Below the pieces are notes generated by a model that was not told the DNA's origin, made no database searches, and saw only the letters and a program-made list of their open reading frames with translations. DNA of 64,000 nucleotides from Microbacterium barkeri (lineage in GTDB: Bacteria > Actinomycetota > Actinomycetes > Actinomycetales > Microbacteriaceae), in the NCBI RefSeq assembly GCF_027921765.1, contig NZ_BSEJ01000002.1:186001-250000 (forward strand). Reading direction: 5' to 3'. The position numbers and the translations under genes were made by a program. Positions within the stretch are counted from its first letter, which is position 1. Every line of letters starts with the position of its first letter. Of this stretch, positions 9,631 through 19,457 are shown in pieces.

Positions 9631-9657
9631 CGCCCCCGCGGCGCGGCCGCGGGGGCG
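9631..9657 (-). terminator. Perfect GC-rich hairpin in the rplE-rpsH gap
   Basis: A 12-bp perfect stem (CGCCCCCGCGGC with its complement) around a 3-nt loop lies in the 150-nt gap between rplE and rpsH. Only a short TTTC precedes it and no U-tract follows, so it could be an attenuator, an RNase processing site or a regulatory stem rather than a full terminator. Confidence 0.6.
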
Positions 9658-9685
9658 AAACGCATGAAGCAAACGCCCTAGTGTA

Positions 9686-10276
9686 TCAGGCCTGCTCGTT
9701 CTTGCCCACGAAGGGGAATCCCAGGTGGCGCAGGAACGCGCGACCCTCGTCATCCGTCTTCGCGGTCGTCACGATGGTGATGTCGAAGCCGCGGACGCGG
9801 TCGATCTTGTCCTGGTCGATCTCGTGGAAGATCGACTGCTCCGTGACACCGAAGGTGTAGTTCCCGTTGCCGTCGAACTGCTTCGGCGACAGGCCGCGGA
9901 AGTCGCGGATGCGGGGCAGGGCGAGCGAGATGAGACGGTCCAGGAACTCCCACGCGCGGTCACCGCGGAGGGTGACGTGCGCGCCGATGGCCTGGCCCTC
10001 GCGCAGCTTGAACTGAGCGATCGACTTCTTCGCCTTGGTGACGACAGGCTTCTGGCCGGTGATGGCGGTGAGGTCTGCGACCGCGCCCTCGATGACCTTG
10101 CTGTCGCGAGCGGCCTCGCCGACACCCGTGTTCACGACCACCTTGACGAGGCCGGGAACCTGCATCGGGTTCGCGTAGCCGAACTCGTCCTGCAGCTTCT
10201 GACGGATCTCGTCCCGGTAGACCTGCTTCATACGCGGCTGGATTTTGCCAGTCTGCGCAGCGGTATCCGTGCTCAT
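9686..10276 (-). CDS. rplE: 50S ribosomal protein L5
   Basis: L5 binds 5S rRNA and contacts the P-site tRNA. The 196-residue product has the family motifs [36 protein letters not shown], the GAHVTLRG loop and [18 protein letters not shown] short extra N-terminus (about 12 residues) is actinobacterial in style. It follows rplX after 2 nt. Confidence 0.97.
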   Translation of the reverse strand: MSTDTAAQTGKIQPRMKQVYRDEIRQKLQDEFGYANPMQVPGLVKVVVNTGVGEAARDSKVIEGAVADLTAITGQKPVVTKAKKSIAQFKLREGQAIGAHVTLRGDRAWEFLDRLISLALPRIRDFRGLSPKQFDGNGNYTFGVTEQSIFHEIDQDKIDRVRGFDITIVTTAKTDDEGRAFLRHLGFPFVGKNEQA

Positions 10277-10278
10277 TC

Positions 10279-10638
10279 TCAGATGTCCTTACCCGACTTC
10301 TTCGCGTAGCGCACGCGAACAGTCTTCTTGACGCCGTCCTTGACCTGCTCCTCGAGACGGAACCCGACGCGGGTCGGCTTCTTGGTCTCGGGGTCGACGA
10401 GCGCGACGTTGGACACGTGGATGGGGGCCTCGAGGGTCTCGATGCCGCCGGTCTTCGTGCCGCGCTGCGTCTGGCCGACGCGGTTGTGCTTCGTGATGTA
10501 GTTGACGCCCTCGACGACGACGCGGTTGCCGCCGTCCACGACCTCGAGCACCTTGCCCTGCTTGCCGCGGTCTCCACCGCGCTCGGGCTTGGCGCCGGAG
10601 ATCACCTGGACGAGGTCGCCCTTCTTGATCTTCGCCAT
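10279..10638 (-). CDS. rplX: 50S ribosomal protein L24
   Basis: L24 starts 50S assembly. The 119-residue protein begins with a KOW motif, [20 protein letters not shown], followed by [19 protein letters not shown]. The second half carries the expected [19 protein letters not shown]. It lies 3 nt after rplN. Confidence 0.97.
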   Translation of the reverse strand: MAKIKKGDLVQVISGAKPERGGDRGKQGKVLEVVDGGNRVVVEGVNYITKHNRVGQTQRGTKTGGIETLEAPIHVSNVALVDPETKKPTRVGFRLEEQVKDGVKKTVRVRYAKKSGKDI

Positions 10639-10641
10639 GAG

Positions 10642-11010
10642 TTACAGCACCTCCGGTGCGAGCGAGACGATCTTCATGAACTTGCGGTCACGAAGCTCGC
10701 GGCCGACGGGCCCGAAGATGCGGGTGCCGCGGGGCTCCCCGTCGTTCTTCAGGATGACGGCGGCGTTCTCGTCGAACTTGATGTACGAGCCGTCGGGACG
10801 GCGCGTCTCCTTGACAGTGCGGACGACGACGGCCTTGACCACGTCGCCCTTCTTCACGTTGCCGCCGGGGATCGCGTCCTTGACGGTGGCGACGATCGTG
10901 TCACCGAGACCCGCGTAGCGGCGGTTCGAGCCGCCGAGCACGCGGATGGTGAGCAGCTCCTTGGCGCCGGTGTTGTCAGCGACCTTGAGGCGGGATTCGT
11001 TCTGAATCAC
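10642..11010 (-). CDS. rplN: 50S ribosomal protein L14
   Basis: L14 sits at an intersubunit bridge. The 122-residue product is near invariant: [20 protein letters not shown], then the [15 protein letters not shown] stretch and [20 protein letters not shown]. It follows rpsQ after a 36-nt gap. Confidence 0.98.
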   Translation of the reverse strand: MIQNESRLKVADNTGAKELLTIRVLGGSNRRYAGLGDTIVATVKDAIPGGNVKKGDVVKAVVVRTVKETRRPDGSYIKFDENAAVILKNDGEPRGTRIFGPVGRELRDRKFMKIVSLAPEVL

Positions 11011-11046
11011 TTCTTACTCCTTGGTTCCAAGCGAGCCCCGGAGGGC

Positions 11047-11331
11047 TTACTTGGCCTTCTCGAGGATCTCGACCAGGCGCCAGCGCTTGGTGGCGCTCAG
11101 CGGGCGGGTCTCGTTGATGACCACGAGGTCGCCGATGCCGGCGGTGTTCTGCTCGTCGTGCGCCTTGAGCTTCTTCGTGCGACGGATGACCTTGCCGTAG
11201 AGGGGGTGCTTCACGCGGTCCTCGACCTCGACGACGATCGTCTTGTCCATCTTGTCGCTCACGACGTAGCCGCGGACGGACTTGCGGTAGCCGCGCTCGG
11301 CGGTCTCCTCGGTCTTGTTCTCGGTGGCCAT
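11047..11331 (-). CDS. rpsQ: 30S ribosomal protein S17
   Basis: S17 is a primary 16S-binding OB-fold protein. The 94-residue product has [38 protein letters not shown] and [19 protein letters not shown] start at the ATG overlapping the rpmC stop by 1 nt; the adjacent GTG at 11334 is an equally possible start that adds one residue. Confidence 0.97.
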   Translation of the reverse strand: MATENKTEETAERGYRKSVRGYVVSDKMDKTIVVEVEDRVKHPLYGKVIRRTKKLKAHDEQNTAGIGDLVVINETRPLSATKRWRLVEILEKAK

Positions 11332-11645
11332 CACTCAGCCTCTCCCTCGGCGGCAGCCGGCGTCTCCGCCTTGTCCGCCTTCTTCGCCTTGGTCTTCTTG
11401 GCCTTCGTCTCGACCGGAGCCGGCGTCGCCCGGATCCCGAGCTCGCGCTCGCGGATCACGGTGTAGAGACGCGCGATGTCGCGCTTGACCGCACGGATGC
11501 GGCCGTGGCTCTCCAGCTGGCCGGTGGCCGACTGGAAGCGCAGGTTGAACAGCTCTTCCTTGGCCTTGCGCAGCTCCTCGACGAGGCGCTGGTCTTCGAA
11601 CGTGTCGAGCTCCTTGGGGGCGAGCTCCTTGGTGCCGATCGCCAT
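11331..11645 (-). CDS. rpmC: 50S ribosomal protein L29
   Basis: L29 lies at the polypeptide tunnel exit. The conserved helical hairpin ([40 protein letters not shown]) fills the first ~75 residues. The total of 104 residues is longer than usual because of a Lys/Ala/Glu-rich C-terminal tail. It overlaps its neighbours by 1 nt on both sides. Confidence 0.96.
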   Translation of the reverse strand: MAIGTKELAPKELDTFEDQRLVEELRKAKEELFNLRFQSATGQLESHGRIRAVKRDIARLYTVIRERELGIRATPAPVETKAKKTKAKKADKAETPAAAEGEAE

Positions 11646-12064
11646 TACGCGTCGCCCTCCTCGCGCTTGATGATGCGTGCCTTGAGAGGCAGCTTGTGGA
11701 TTGCTCGGGTCAGTGCCTCACGGGCGAGCTGCTCGTTAACACCGGCGACCTCGAAGAGGACGCGACCCGGCTTGACGTTTGCGACCCACCACTCGGGCGA
11801 GCCCTTACCGGAGCCCATTCGGGTCTCGGCGGGCTTCTTCGTGAGCGGACGGTCGGGGTAGATGTTGATCCACACCTTTCCGCCACGCTTGATGTGACGC
11901 GTCATGGCGATACGAGCTGCCTCGATCTGACGGTTCGTCACGTACGCGGGCGTGAGCGCCTGGATGCCGAAGTCGCCGAAGCTGACCTTCGTGCCACCCG
12001 TGGCCTGGCCGTCGCGCTTGGGGTGGTGCTGCTTGCGGTACTTGACCTTGCGGGGGATGAGCAT
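11645..12064 (-). CDS. rplP: 50S ribosomal protein L16
   Basis: L16 helps organise the peptidyl-transferase centre and A-site tRNA. The 139-residue protein starts [20 protein letters not shown] and has the signatures [20 protein letters not shown] and [19 protein letters not shown]. Normal length; 1-nt overlaps with rpsC and rpmC. Confidence 0.98.
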   Translation of the reverse strand: MLIPRKVKYRKQHHPKRDGQATGGTKVSFGDFGIQALTPAYVTNRQIEAARIAMTRHIKRGGKVWINIYPDRPLTKKPAETRMGSGKGSPEWWVANVKPGRVLFEVAGVNEQLAREALTRAIHKLPLKARIIKREEGDA

Positions 12065-12825
12065 TACGCCGACGCTCCTTCCGCGACCGGCGCTGCCTCG
12101 GCGTCGTTGCGACGCGGGCCACGACGGCCGCCACGGTCGCGCTGCGAGGAGGGCTTACGCGAAGCCTCTTCACGCGCGAGTTCCTTGTTGGTGAGGTCGC
12201 CCTTGTAGATCCAGACCTTCACGCCGATGCGGCCGAAGGTGGTCTTCGCCTCGTAGAAGCCGTAGTCGATGTTCGCGCGGAGCGTGTGCAGCGGCACACG
12301 GCCCTCGCGGTAGAACTCCGAGCGGCTCATCTCGGCGCCGCCGAGACGGCCCGAGACCTGGATCCGGACGCCCTTGGCGCCGGCGCGCTGCGCACCCTGC
12401 AGGCCCTTGCGCATCGCGCGGCGGAAGGCCACGCGGGCGCTGAGCTGCTCGGCGACACCCTGCGCGACGAGCTGAGCGTCGGCCTCGGGGTTCTTCACCT
12501 CGAGGATGTTCAGCTGGATCTGCTTGCCCGTGAGCTTCTCGAGCTCACCGCGGATGCGCTCGGCCTCCGCACCGCGGCGGCCGATGACGATGCCCGGACG
12601 CGCGGTGTGGATGTCGACGCGCACGCGGTCGCGGGTGCGCTCGATCTCGATGTTGCTCACACCGGCGCGGTCGAGCGACGTGGTGAGCAGCTGACGGATC
12701 TTGATGTCCTCGGCCACGTAGTCGGCGTACCGCTGACCCGGCTTGGTCGAGTCAGAGAACCAGCGCGAGACGTGGTCCGTGGTGATGCCGAGGCGGAAGC
12801 CGTACGGGTTTACCTTCTGTCCCAT
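12064..12825 (-). CDS. rpsC: 30S ribosomal protein S3
   Basis: S3 forms part of the mRNA entry channel. The 253-residue protein has the start [18 protein letters not shown], a KH domain with [20 protein letters not shown], and the C-terminal domain with [14 protein letters not shown] and the [13 protein letters not shown] strand. A ~30-residue Arg/Ala-rich tail extends past the core. It overlaps rplV and rplP by 1 nt each. Confidence 0.98.
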   Translation of the reverse strand: MGQKVNPYGFRLGITTDHVSRWFSDSTKPGQRYADYVAEDIKIRQLLTTSLDRAGVSNIEIERTRDRVRVDIHTARPGIVIGRRGAEAERIRGELEKLTGKQIQLNILEVKNPEADAQLVAQGVAEQLSARVAFRRAMRKGLQGAQRAGAKGVRIQVSGRLGGAEMSRSEFYREGRVPLHTLRANIDYGFYEAKTTFGRIGVKVWIYKGDLTNKELAREEASRKPSSQRDRGGRRGPRRNDAEAAPVAEGASA

Positions 12826-13220
12826 TACTTGCTCGCCTTCTTGTTGCCCGCAGCGGCCGCCTCGGCGACCTCCGGGGTCGAGAGCACGACCGTGATGTGG
12901 CTCGTGCGCTTCTTGATCTGGAACGCGCGGCCCTGTGCACGGGGCTGGAAGCGCTTGAGCGTCGTCCCCTCGTCCACGAAGGCGTTCTTCACGTACAGGT
13001 CCTGCTCGTTGAGGTACTCACCGGCGTTGCCGGCCTTGACCTGCGCGTTGGCGATCGCCGACTCGACGAGCTTGTAGATGGGCTCCGAGGCGGACTGCTG
13101 CGCGAACTTGAGGATCGCGAGAGCCTCCTGGGCCTGCTTGCCCTTGATGAGGGCCACGACACGACGAGCCTTCTGAGGGGTCACGCGGATGTGTCGCACA
13201 CGTGCGATGGACTCCACCAT
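12825..13220 (-). CDS. rplV: 50S ribosomal protein L22
   Basis: L22 lines the exit tunnel; its beta-hairpin loop is a macrolide-resistance site. The 131-residue protein has [17 protein letters not shown], the long helix with AEPIYKL-like [20 protein letters not shown], and the hairpin [20 protein letters not shown]. It starts 22 nt after the rpsS stop. Confidence 0.97.
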   Translation of the reverse strand: MVESIARVRHIRVTPQKARRVVALIKGKQAQEALAILKFAQQSASEPIYKLVESAIANAQVKAGNAGEYLNEQDLYVKNAFVDEGTTLKRFQPRAQGRAFQIKKRTSHITVVLSTPEVAEAAAAGNKKASK

Positions 13221-13241
13221 TTCTCTCTCCTCTCGGTCGCC

Positions 13242-13523
13242 TTAGCGGCGACGGCCCTTCTTGTCGTCCTTCACGTGACCGCGGAAGGTGCGGGTGGGCG
13301 CGAACTCGCCCAGCTTGTGGCCGACCATGGTCTCGGTCACGAACACGGGGATGTGCTTGCGACCGTCGTGCACGGCGATGGTGTGTCCCAGCATGGCGGG
13401 GATGATCATCGAACGGCGCGACCAGGTCTTGATGACGTTCTTGGTACCCGCCTCGTTCTGCGAGACAACCTTGCGAAGCAGGTGCTCGTCGACGAAGGGG
13501 CCCTTCTTCAGACTGCGTGGCAT
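13242..13523 (-). CDS. rpsS: 30S ribosomal protein S19
   Basis: S19 forms a complex with S13 in the 30S head. The 93-residue product starts [19 protein letters not shown] and has [20 protein letters not shown] and [15 protein letters not shown]. Normal length. It is 11 nt downstream of rplB. Confidence 0.98.
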   Translation of the reverse strand: MPRSLKKGPFVDEHLLRKVVSQNEAGTKNVIKTWSRRSMIIPAMLGHTIAVHDGRKHIPVFVTETMVGHKLGEFAPTRTFRGHVKDDKKGRRR

Positions 13524-13534
13524 CTTCTTGACTC

Positions 13535-14374
<840 letters not shown>

Positions 14375-14398
14375 TTCTCTCTATTCCTCCTGGCCGTC

Positions 14399-14698
14399 TC
14401 AGGCGACAGCCGTGAAGATGTCGATGGTGCCCGACTTGAGGGTCACGATGGCGCGCTTGGTGTCCTTGCGCTTGCCCGTGCCGAAGCGGGTGCGGCGTGC
14501 CTTGCCGACGCGGTTGATCGTGTTCACCGAGGCGACCTTCACGTCGAAGATCTTCTCGATCGCGAGCTTGATCTCCGACTTGTTCGAGCGGGGGTCCACG
14601 ATGAACGTGTACTTGCCCTCGTCGATCAGGCCGTAGCTCTTCTCCGAGACGACCGGCGCGATGATGACGTCGCGCGGGTCCTTGTTGAGAGCGGTCAT
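14399..14698 (-). CDS. rplW: 50S ribosomal protein L23
   Basis: L23 forms the docking site for trigger factor and SRP at the tunnel exit. The 99-residue protein has [40 protein letters not shown] and the basic loop [19 protein letters not shown]. It overlaps rplD by 4 nt. Confidence 0.97.
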   Translation of the reverse strand: MTALNKDPRDVIIAPVVSEKSYGLIDEGKYTFIVDPRSNKSEIKLAIEKIFDVKVASVNTINRVGKARRTRFGTGKRKDTKRAIVTLKSGTIDIFTAVA

Positions 14699-15354
14699 GC
14701 CGAGACCTCCTGGGTGGCGCCGGTCTTCTGCGCGATGAACGCGTCGATCGCGGCCTTCGTGAACACGACGTCGTCGGAGGTGACCACGTCGTAGGCGTTG
14801 AGCTGGTCAGCGGCCAGGACGTGGACGTTGCGCAGGTTGCGCACGCTCAGCCAGCCGAAGTCGTCCGTGCGGTCGAGCACGACGAGGACCTTCTTCGACG
14901 AGGTGACCTGCGCGATGAACTGCGCAGCGGCCTTCGTCGAGGGCTTCTCGGTTCCGAACGCGTCGACGACGTGCAGGCGGCCGCCGCGGAAGCGGTCGCT
15001 GAGCACGCCCGCGAGGGCGGCGGCGATCATCTTCTTGGGGGTGCGCTGCGAGTAGTCGCGCGGCTTCGGACCGTGGACGATGCCACCGCCGGTCATGTGC
15101 GGCGCACGGATCGAGCCCTGGCGGGCGTTGCCCGTGCCCTTCTGCTTGAAGGGCTTGCGGCCGGCGCCCGAGACCTCACCGCGACGCTTGGTCGAGTGGG
15201 TGCCCTGGCGAGCCGCCGCGAGCTGCGCGACGACGACCTGGTGGATCAGCGGGATGTTCGTCTTGACGTCGAACACCGAAGCGGGAAGCTCGACCGTGCC
15301 GGTCTTCTTGCCGTCGGTGCCGAGGACGTCGAGAGCGAGAGTCGAGTCAGCCAT
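14695..15354 (-). CDS. rplD: 50S ribosomal protein L4
   Basis: L4 reaches into the exit tunnel; in several bacteria it also regulates the S10 operon. The 219-residue protein has the tunnel loop with [20 protein letters not shown] and [20 protein letters not shown], and the C-terminal Rossmann-like part ending in residues of the LDRTDDF and [12 protein letters not shown] type. It lies 5 nt after rplC. Confidence 0.97.
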   Translation of the reverse strand: MADSTLALDVLGTDGKKTGTVELPASVFDVKTNIPLIHQVVVAQLAAARQGTHSTKRRGEVSGAGRKPFKQKGTGNARQGSIRAPHMTGGGIVHGPKPRDYSQRTPKKMIAAALAGVLSDRFRGGRLHVVDAFGTEKPSTKAAAQFIAQVTSSKKVLVVLDRTDDFGWLSVRNLRNVHVLAADQLNAYDVVTSDDVVFTKAAIDAFIAQKTGATQEVSA

Positions 15355-15359
15355 GTGCC

Positions 15360-16019
15360 TCAGGCTCCCTTCACAGCGTTGCGGACGAAGACGATCCGGC
15401 CGCGCGCACCGGGGACGGCGCCCTTGACGAGCAGCAGACCCTTCTCGGCGTCGACGGCGTGAACCGTGAGGTTGAGGACGGTCACGCGCTCGCCGCCCAT
15501 GCGGCCGGCCATGCGCATGCCCTTGAAGACGCGGCTCGGGGTCGACGACGCGCCGATCGAACCGGGCTTGCGGTGGTTGCGGTGCGCACCGTGCGAAGCC
15601 GAGACGCCCTTGAAGTTGTGGCGCTTCATGACACCCGCGGTGCCCTTGCCCTTGCTGGTGCCGACGACGTCGACCAGCTGGCCGGCCTCGAACACGCCGT
15701 CCACCGTGAGCTCCTGGCCCAGGGTGTAGTCGGCGGCGTCCGCGGTGCGGATCTCGGTGAGGTGACGACGGGGCGTCACGCCGGCGGCCTCGAAGTGGGC
15801 CGTGAGGGGCTTGTTCACCTTGCGGGGGTCGACCTGCCCGTAGCCGATCTGGACGGCGTTGTAGCCATCCTTCTCGACCGAGCGGATCTGCGTGACCACG
15901 TTCGGAGCGAGCTCGATCACCGTGACGGGGATGAGCTTGCCGTTCTCGTTCCAGACCTGGGTCATGCCGAGCTTGGTGCCGAGCAGACCCTTCGAAACCT
16001 TGTTGTTGATGTCAGCCAT
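15360..16019 (-). CDS. rplC: 50S ribosomal protein L3
   Basis: L3 starts 50S assembly and touches the peptidyl-transferase centre. The 219-residue product has [36 protein letters not shown], and [20 protein letters not shown] followed by [17 protein letters not shown]. It begins 8 nt after the rpsJ stop. Confidence 0.98.
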   Translation of the reverse strand: MADINNKVSKGLLGTKLGMTQVWNENGKLIPVTVIELAPNVVTQIRSVEKDGYNAVQIGYGQVDPRKVNKPLTAHFEAAGVTPRRHLTEIRTADAADYTLGQELTVDGVFEAGQLVDVVGTSKGKGTAGVMKRHNFKGVSASHGAHRNHRKPGSIGASSTPSRVFKGMRMAGRMGGERVTVLNLTVHAVDAEKGLLLVKGAVPGARGRIVFVRNAVKGA

Positions 16020-16027
16020 GTCGAACC

Positions 16028-16336
16028 TCAGAGCTTGATCTCGATGTTGACGTCAGCAGGGAGGTCCAGACGCATGAGCGAGTCGACCGCCTTGGGGGTC
16101 GGGTCGACGATGTCGATGAGGCGCTTGTGGGTGCGCATCTCGAAGTGCTCGCGGCTGTCCTTGTACTTGTGAGGCGATCGGATGACGCACACGACGTTCT
16201 TCTCCGTCGGGAGCGGCACCGGGCCGACGACCTGAGCGCCGGCACGGGTCACCGTGTCGACGATCTTGCGCGCCGACGTGTCGATGACCTCGTGGTCATA
16301 CGACTTCAGGCGAATGCGGATCTTCTGTCCCGCCAT
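16028..16336 (-). CDS. rpsJ: 30S ribosomal protein S10
   Basis: S10 (NusE) functions in the 30S head and in transcription antitermination with NusB. The 102-residue product starts [20 protein letters not shown] and has [20 protein letters not shown] and the [20 protein letters not shown] segment. It is the first gene of the S10 operon, preceded by AGAGAGACAGACA and a long leader. Confidence 0.98.
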   Translation of the reverse strand: MAGQKIRIRLKSYDHEVIDTSARKIVDTVTRAGAQVVGPVPLPTEKNVVCVIRSPHKYKDSREHFEMRTHKRLIDIVDPTPKAVDSLMRLDLPADVNIEIKL

Positions 16337-16780
16337 TGTCTGTCTCTCTTTCCGCGTCGTACCTCTCGGGCATTGGACGCACTGCGGCGCTGGCGCGCCT
16401 TCGGCACATCGAGGCCGCCCGAGGACGGCGCATGCTGCACCACTGTTCTGCTGTCAATCGGCCATCCGGAGACGACCGCAGCCGCACTTCTCCCCGGGAG
16501 GGGAGGTGGGGTCGGGTGTTCTGCTGCCCGCGGCCTAGGTCTCTGCGCTCGAGGCGCCGCCTATGCACTGCCCTGGCAGTGATCCGGCTGGCGCGCCGAA
16601 GCGCACGCCGGAATGTGGAACCTGTCTATTCTGCCATCCCCGACGGTGTCGTCGCAACCCGGGCGTGTCGCGCCTCGGGCCGTTGTGCCGCAAGGGATCC
16701 CGGGCAGGCGTTCAGGTTCGTCGCGCACCCCTCCGGCGGGCCTGCGTCTTCGGGCTGCCGGGGCTGTCGCACCCCCTCCT
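16337..16780 (-). promoter_or_regulatory. S10 operon leader and promoter region
   Basis: This is 444 nt with no gene I can support. On the minus strand a TTGACA hexamer lies at 16457-16452, about 119 nt upstream of rpsJ, but the following -10 position (CATGCG) is poor. The position fits the S10 operon promoter and a long 5' leader. Open frames crossing the region on both strands have no recognisable product. Confidence 0.35.
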
Positions 16781-17152
16781 GCATGTCTCACTTTCGGCGG
16801 CCATCCGCTCGCCATTCCAGCGACGAGTGAGACACGGACGGATGGATGTCTCACGCACTGCGGGGCATGTCTCGGTTTCGGCGGCCATCCGGTCACCATT
16901 CCAGCGACGAGTGAGACACGGACGGATGGATGTCTCACGCACTGCGGGGCATGTCTCGGTTTCGGCGGCCATCCGGCCACCATTCCAGCGACGAGTGAGA
17001 CGCGGACGGATGGATGTCTCACGCACTGCGGGGCATGTCTCGGTTTCGGCGGCCATCCGGTCACCATTCCAGCGACGAGTGAGACACGGACGGATGGATG
17101 TCTCACCCGCAGCGGCTATAGGCCTTCGATTCCCACGCCAGGTGAGACACGG
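16781..17152. repeat. 84-bp tandem repeat array
   Basis: Four near-identical 84-bp units begin at 16812, 16896, 16980 and 17064 (anchor CCATTCCAGCGACGAGTGAG), with a partial unit before and a degenerate one after. Each unit holds an 8-bp inverted repeat, GTGAGACA and TGTCTCAC, around a 12-nt spacer. Units differ by only a few bases. Because 84 is a multiple of three, several reading frames stay open across the array; I do not treat these as genes. Confidence 0.92.
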
Positions 17153-17321
17153 GCAAGGTGGTGGACCCGTGCTCCGATGCCGTAGGCCGATCCGCCTCGA
17201 GGATGCTCATCCGCTTGCCGCGATTCGCGACGAACCGGCGTCCGTTCGGAAGCGCGGCCGCCCCAAACGACGCCCAAAGCCCCAAACGCCGCCCCCGCCC
17301 GCCGAACGAGCCTCGTGCCGC

Positions 17322-18269
17322 TCAGTACCAGCCGACGGACTGGGAGTGACCCCACGCGCCGCAAGGGTTGCCGTAGGTGCCCGCAATGTAGCTCAGACCC
17401 CACGCGATCTGGGTGGCCGGGTTCGTCGCCCAGTCCGCGCCGAACGACGCCATCTTGTCGCCGGGGAGCGCCTGCGGGATGCCGTAGGCGCCGCTCGACG
17501 GGTTCTGGGCGGTCGACGACCATCCCGACTCCTTGTCCCAGAGGGACACGAGGCACGCGAACTCGCCGTCGCCCCAGCCGTACTGGTCGGCCGCCATCTG
17601 CCGTGCGATCTCCTGCGCGCTGCCCGACGGCACCGCCGGCGCCTGGGGCGCGGGCTGAGGCGCGGGAGCAGCCTGCTCCTGCTGAGCCTGCTCCTCCGCC
17701 GCCTGCTGCTCGGCGGCGGCCTGCTCCTCCGCGGCGCGCTGCTCCGCCGCGGCCTGCTCTGCGGCCGCCTTCTCGGCGGCAGCCTTCTCCGCGGCGGCCT
17801 TCTCGGCCGCGGCCTTCTCCTCGGCGGCCTTGCGCTCGGCGTCGGCCTTCTCGGCGGCAGCGGTCTCGGCGACGACCTCGTCGGTCTCCGCCTCGGCGTC
17901 CTCGGCCGCGGCGAGCACCGTCACGACGGGGAGCTTGTCGGAGGCGTCGAGCGTCGCGACGTACTTCTCGAGCTGCGCCGTGTCGACCGAGGGGTGCGCC
18001 TCGTCGATCGCCTGCTGCGCGGCGTCGAGGGCCTCGGTCGCCGTCCGCGCCGCGGCGTCGACGGTCGCCGCGGCCGTGACCTCCTGCGCGGTGCGCGGCA
18101 CGGGCGTCAGCTCGACGGCGGCCGCGGCGACGCTCCCGCCCGCGGCGGAGAGGCACAGCGCGAGAGCCGACCCGATCGCCCAGCGGCGACGGCGGCGGCG
18201 CTCCTTCTCCTGACGGAGGAGCACGAGGTGGTTCGGGCGGGGGAAGGGGGTGAGAAGCTGCTCGGCCAT
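17322..18269 (-). CDS. Secreted lytic-transglycosylase-like protein with Ala/Glu-rich coiled coil (copy 1)
   Basis: The 315-residue protein has a basic N-terminus (KERRRRRRW, residues 22-30), a hydrophobic signal or anchor segment at about 31-52, a long Ala/Glu/Gln-rich coiled coil at roughly 125-215, a short Pro/Ala/Gln linker and a C-terminal lysozyme-like domain. That domain contains SLWDKESGWSSTAQNPSSG with the candidate catalytic Glu of KESGW, then AYGIPQALPGDKM. These motifs resemble the small SLT-like domains of actinobacterial resuscitation and aggregation factors, so peptidoglycan cleavage outside the membrane is likely. The EKAAA and EQAAA heptad-like repeats are nearly perfect, indicating recent expansion. 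It follows its paralogue after 27 nt, probably in one transcript. Confidence 0.85.
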   Translation of the reverse strand: MAEQLLTPFPRPNHLVLLRQEKERRRRRRWAIGSALALCLSAAGGSVAAAAVELTPVPRTAQEVTAAATVDAAARTATEALDAAQQAIDEAHPSVDTAQLEKYVATLDASDKLPVVTVLAAAEDAEAETDEVVAETAAAEKADAERKAAEEKAAAEKAAAEKAAAEKAAAEQAAAEQRAAEEQAAAEQQAAEEQAQQEQAAPAPQPAPQAPAVPSGSAQEIARQMAADQYGWGDGEFACLVSLWDKESGWSSTAQNPSSGAYGIPQALPGDKMASFGADWATNPATQIAWGLSYIAGTYGNPCGAWGHSQSVGWY

Positions 18270-18296
18270 GCGGTGTCCTGATCTCGTGTTCGTGGC

Positions 18297-19142
18297 TCAG
18301 TACCAGTCGGTGGCCTGGGAGTGCCCCCAGGCGCTGCAGGGGGTGCCGTACGCGGCGGCGATGTACTCGAGGCCCCAGGCGATCTGCGTCGACGCGTTGG
18401 TCTGCCAGTCGGCGCCGGCCGTCGCCATCTTGTCGCCGGGGAGCGACTGCGGGATGCCGTAGGCGCCGCTCGAGGGGTTGGTCGCGGTGTACGACCATCC
18501 CGACTCCTTGTTCCAGAGCGAGACGAGGCACGAGAACTCGCCGTCGCCCCAGCCGTACTGCTCGGCGGCCATGGTGCGGGCGGTGGCCTGCGCGCCCTCG
18601 ACCGTGTTGGCGGCTGCCGCGGCCTCGGCGTCGGCAGCGGCCTCCGCGGCCTCGGCGGCCGCCTTCTCCTCGGCGGCCTTCTTCGCGGCCTCCGCGTCGG
18701 CGGCCTCGGCGGCAGCGGTCTCGTCGACGACGCGCTCGGTCTCGGCAGCGGCGTCCGCGATGGCGGCCTCGACGGTGACGACGGGGAGCTTGTCGTACGC
18801 GCGGAGCGTGTCGACCTGCTCGACGAGCGCGGCCGTGTCGACCGACGGATGCGCGTCGGCGATGGCCGTCTCGGCCTCCTCGATCGCCGACGTCGCGGCC
18901 TCGACCGTCTCGGGCTGCACGAGGGCGACCGTCACCTCGGCGGCCGTGCGGGCGCCAGTCTGGAGCTCGGCGGCTGCTGCCGCGACGCTTCCGCTCGCGG
19001 CGGTCACGCAGAGGGCGAGCGTCGCGCCGATCGCCCAGCGGCGGCGCGTGCGTCGCTCCTTCTCCTTGCGGAGCAGCGAGAGGTGATTCGGTCGGGGGAA
19101 CGGGGCGAGCAGGGGCTCACCCGCTTGGAGATCGCGGGGCAT
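18297..19142 (-). CDS. Secreted lytic-transglycosylase-like protein (copy 2)
   Basis: A 281-residue paralogue of the downstream gene with the same plan: PFPRPNHLSLLRKEKERR at the N-terminus, a hydrophobic segment, an HPSVDTA-containing helical region, a shorter Ala/Glu coiled coil and the SLT-like C-terminal domain with SLWNKESGWSYTATNPSSG and AYGIPQSLPGDKM. The candidate catalytic Glu is retained. Both copies keep a C-terminal Cys in a G-C-AWGHSQ context and end WY. The shared start PFPRPNHL, followed by arginines and the membrane segment, is unusually well conserved for a signal region. A gene duplication with later divergence of the coiled coil is the simplest reading. Confidence 0.85.
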   Translation of the reverse strand: MPRDLQAGEPLLAPFPRPNHLSLLRKEKERRTRRRWAIGATLALCVTAASGSVAAAAAELQTGARTAAEVTVALVQPETVEAATSAIEEAETAIADAHPSVDTAALVEQVDTLRAYDKLPVVTVEAAIADAAAETERVVDETAAAEAADAEAAKKAAEEKAAAEAAEAAADAEAAAAANTVEGAQATARTMAAEQYGWGDGEFSCLVSLWNKESGWSYTATNPSSGAYGIPQSLPGDKMATAGADWQTNASTQIAWGLEYIAAAYGTPCSAWGHSQATDWY

Positions 19143-19457
19143 TCAACGTCCTGTGTCGTGGGGGCCGGCGGTGCGCCGGGGCGGGCGCCGGTCTCGCCGG
19201 TGAGGGTGCCGGTGTCGGGTGCACCGGTGCGGCCGTCGTTCGGGCGTCGGCCACAGGACGAAGACCCTGACCCGCGAGTCTGGGCGGTCTCTGGGTATGC
19301 CCTCCGAGGCGCATGGATGGCCCCGCGCACGTCGATCACGGAATGTAACGGATCGATAACGAGAGATCCGCATGCTGACGCGGATCGCGGAGGGGCGCGT
19401 CACACCGCCCGAACCGGAACCTCCGAAATGCCTGGCAATCCCCCGAAGCGGGCGCGA
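19143..19457 (-). promoter_or_regulatory. Upstream region of the lytic transglycosylase pair
   Basis: This 315-nt gap between the aldolase stop and the transglycosylase start holds no credible gene. The only AT-rich patch, at 19340-19360, is the best promoter candidate. A GATCCGC inverted repeat at about 19366-19388 may terminate the aldolase transcript. I looked for the c-di-AMP (ydaO) riboswitch that precedes many actinobacterial wall hydrolase genes and did not see its conserved segments. Confidence 0.3.

Noticed and set aside
16781..17152. CRISPR array.
   Set aside because: The 84-bp units are contiguous tandem copies, without short constant repeats separated by variable spacers, and no cas genes are near.
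16563..18281. A 572-codon plus-strand open frame across the repeat array and the transglycosylase gene.
   Set aside because: It is the antisense of the transglycosylase gene plus repeat units whose length is a multiple of three. Composition (Arg/Gly/Leu-rich, no domain) is what high-GC antisense frames produce.
19143..19457. Possible ydaO-type c-di-AMP riboswitch before the transglycosylase genes.
   Set aside because: The position is typical for the class, but the conserved segments of the riboswitch are not visible on the minus strand.
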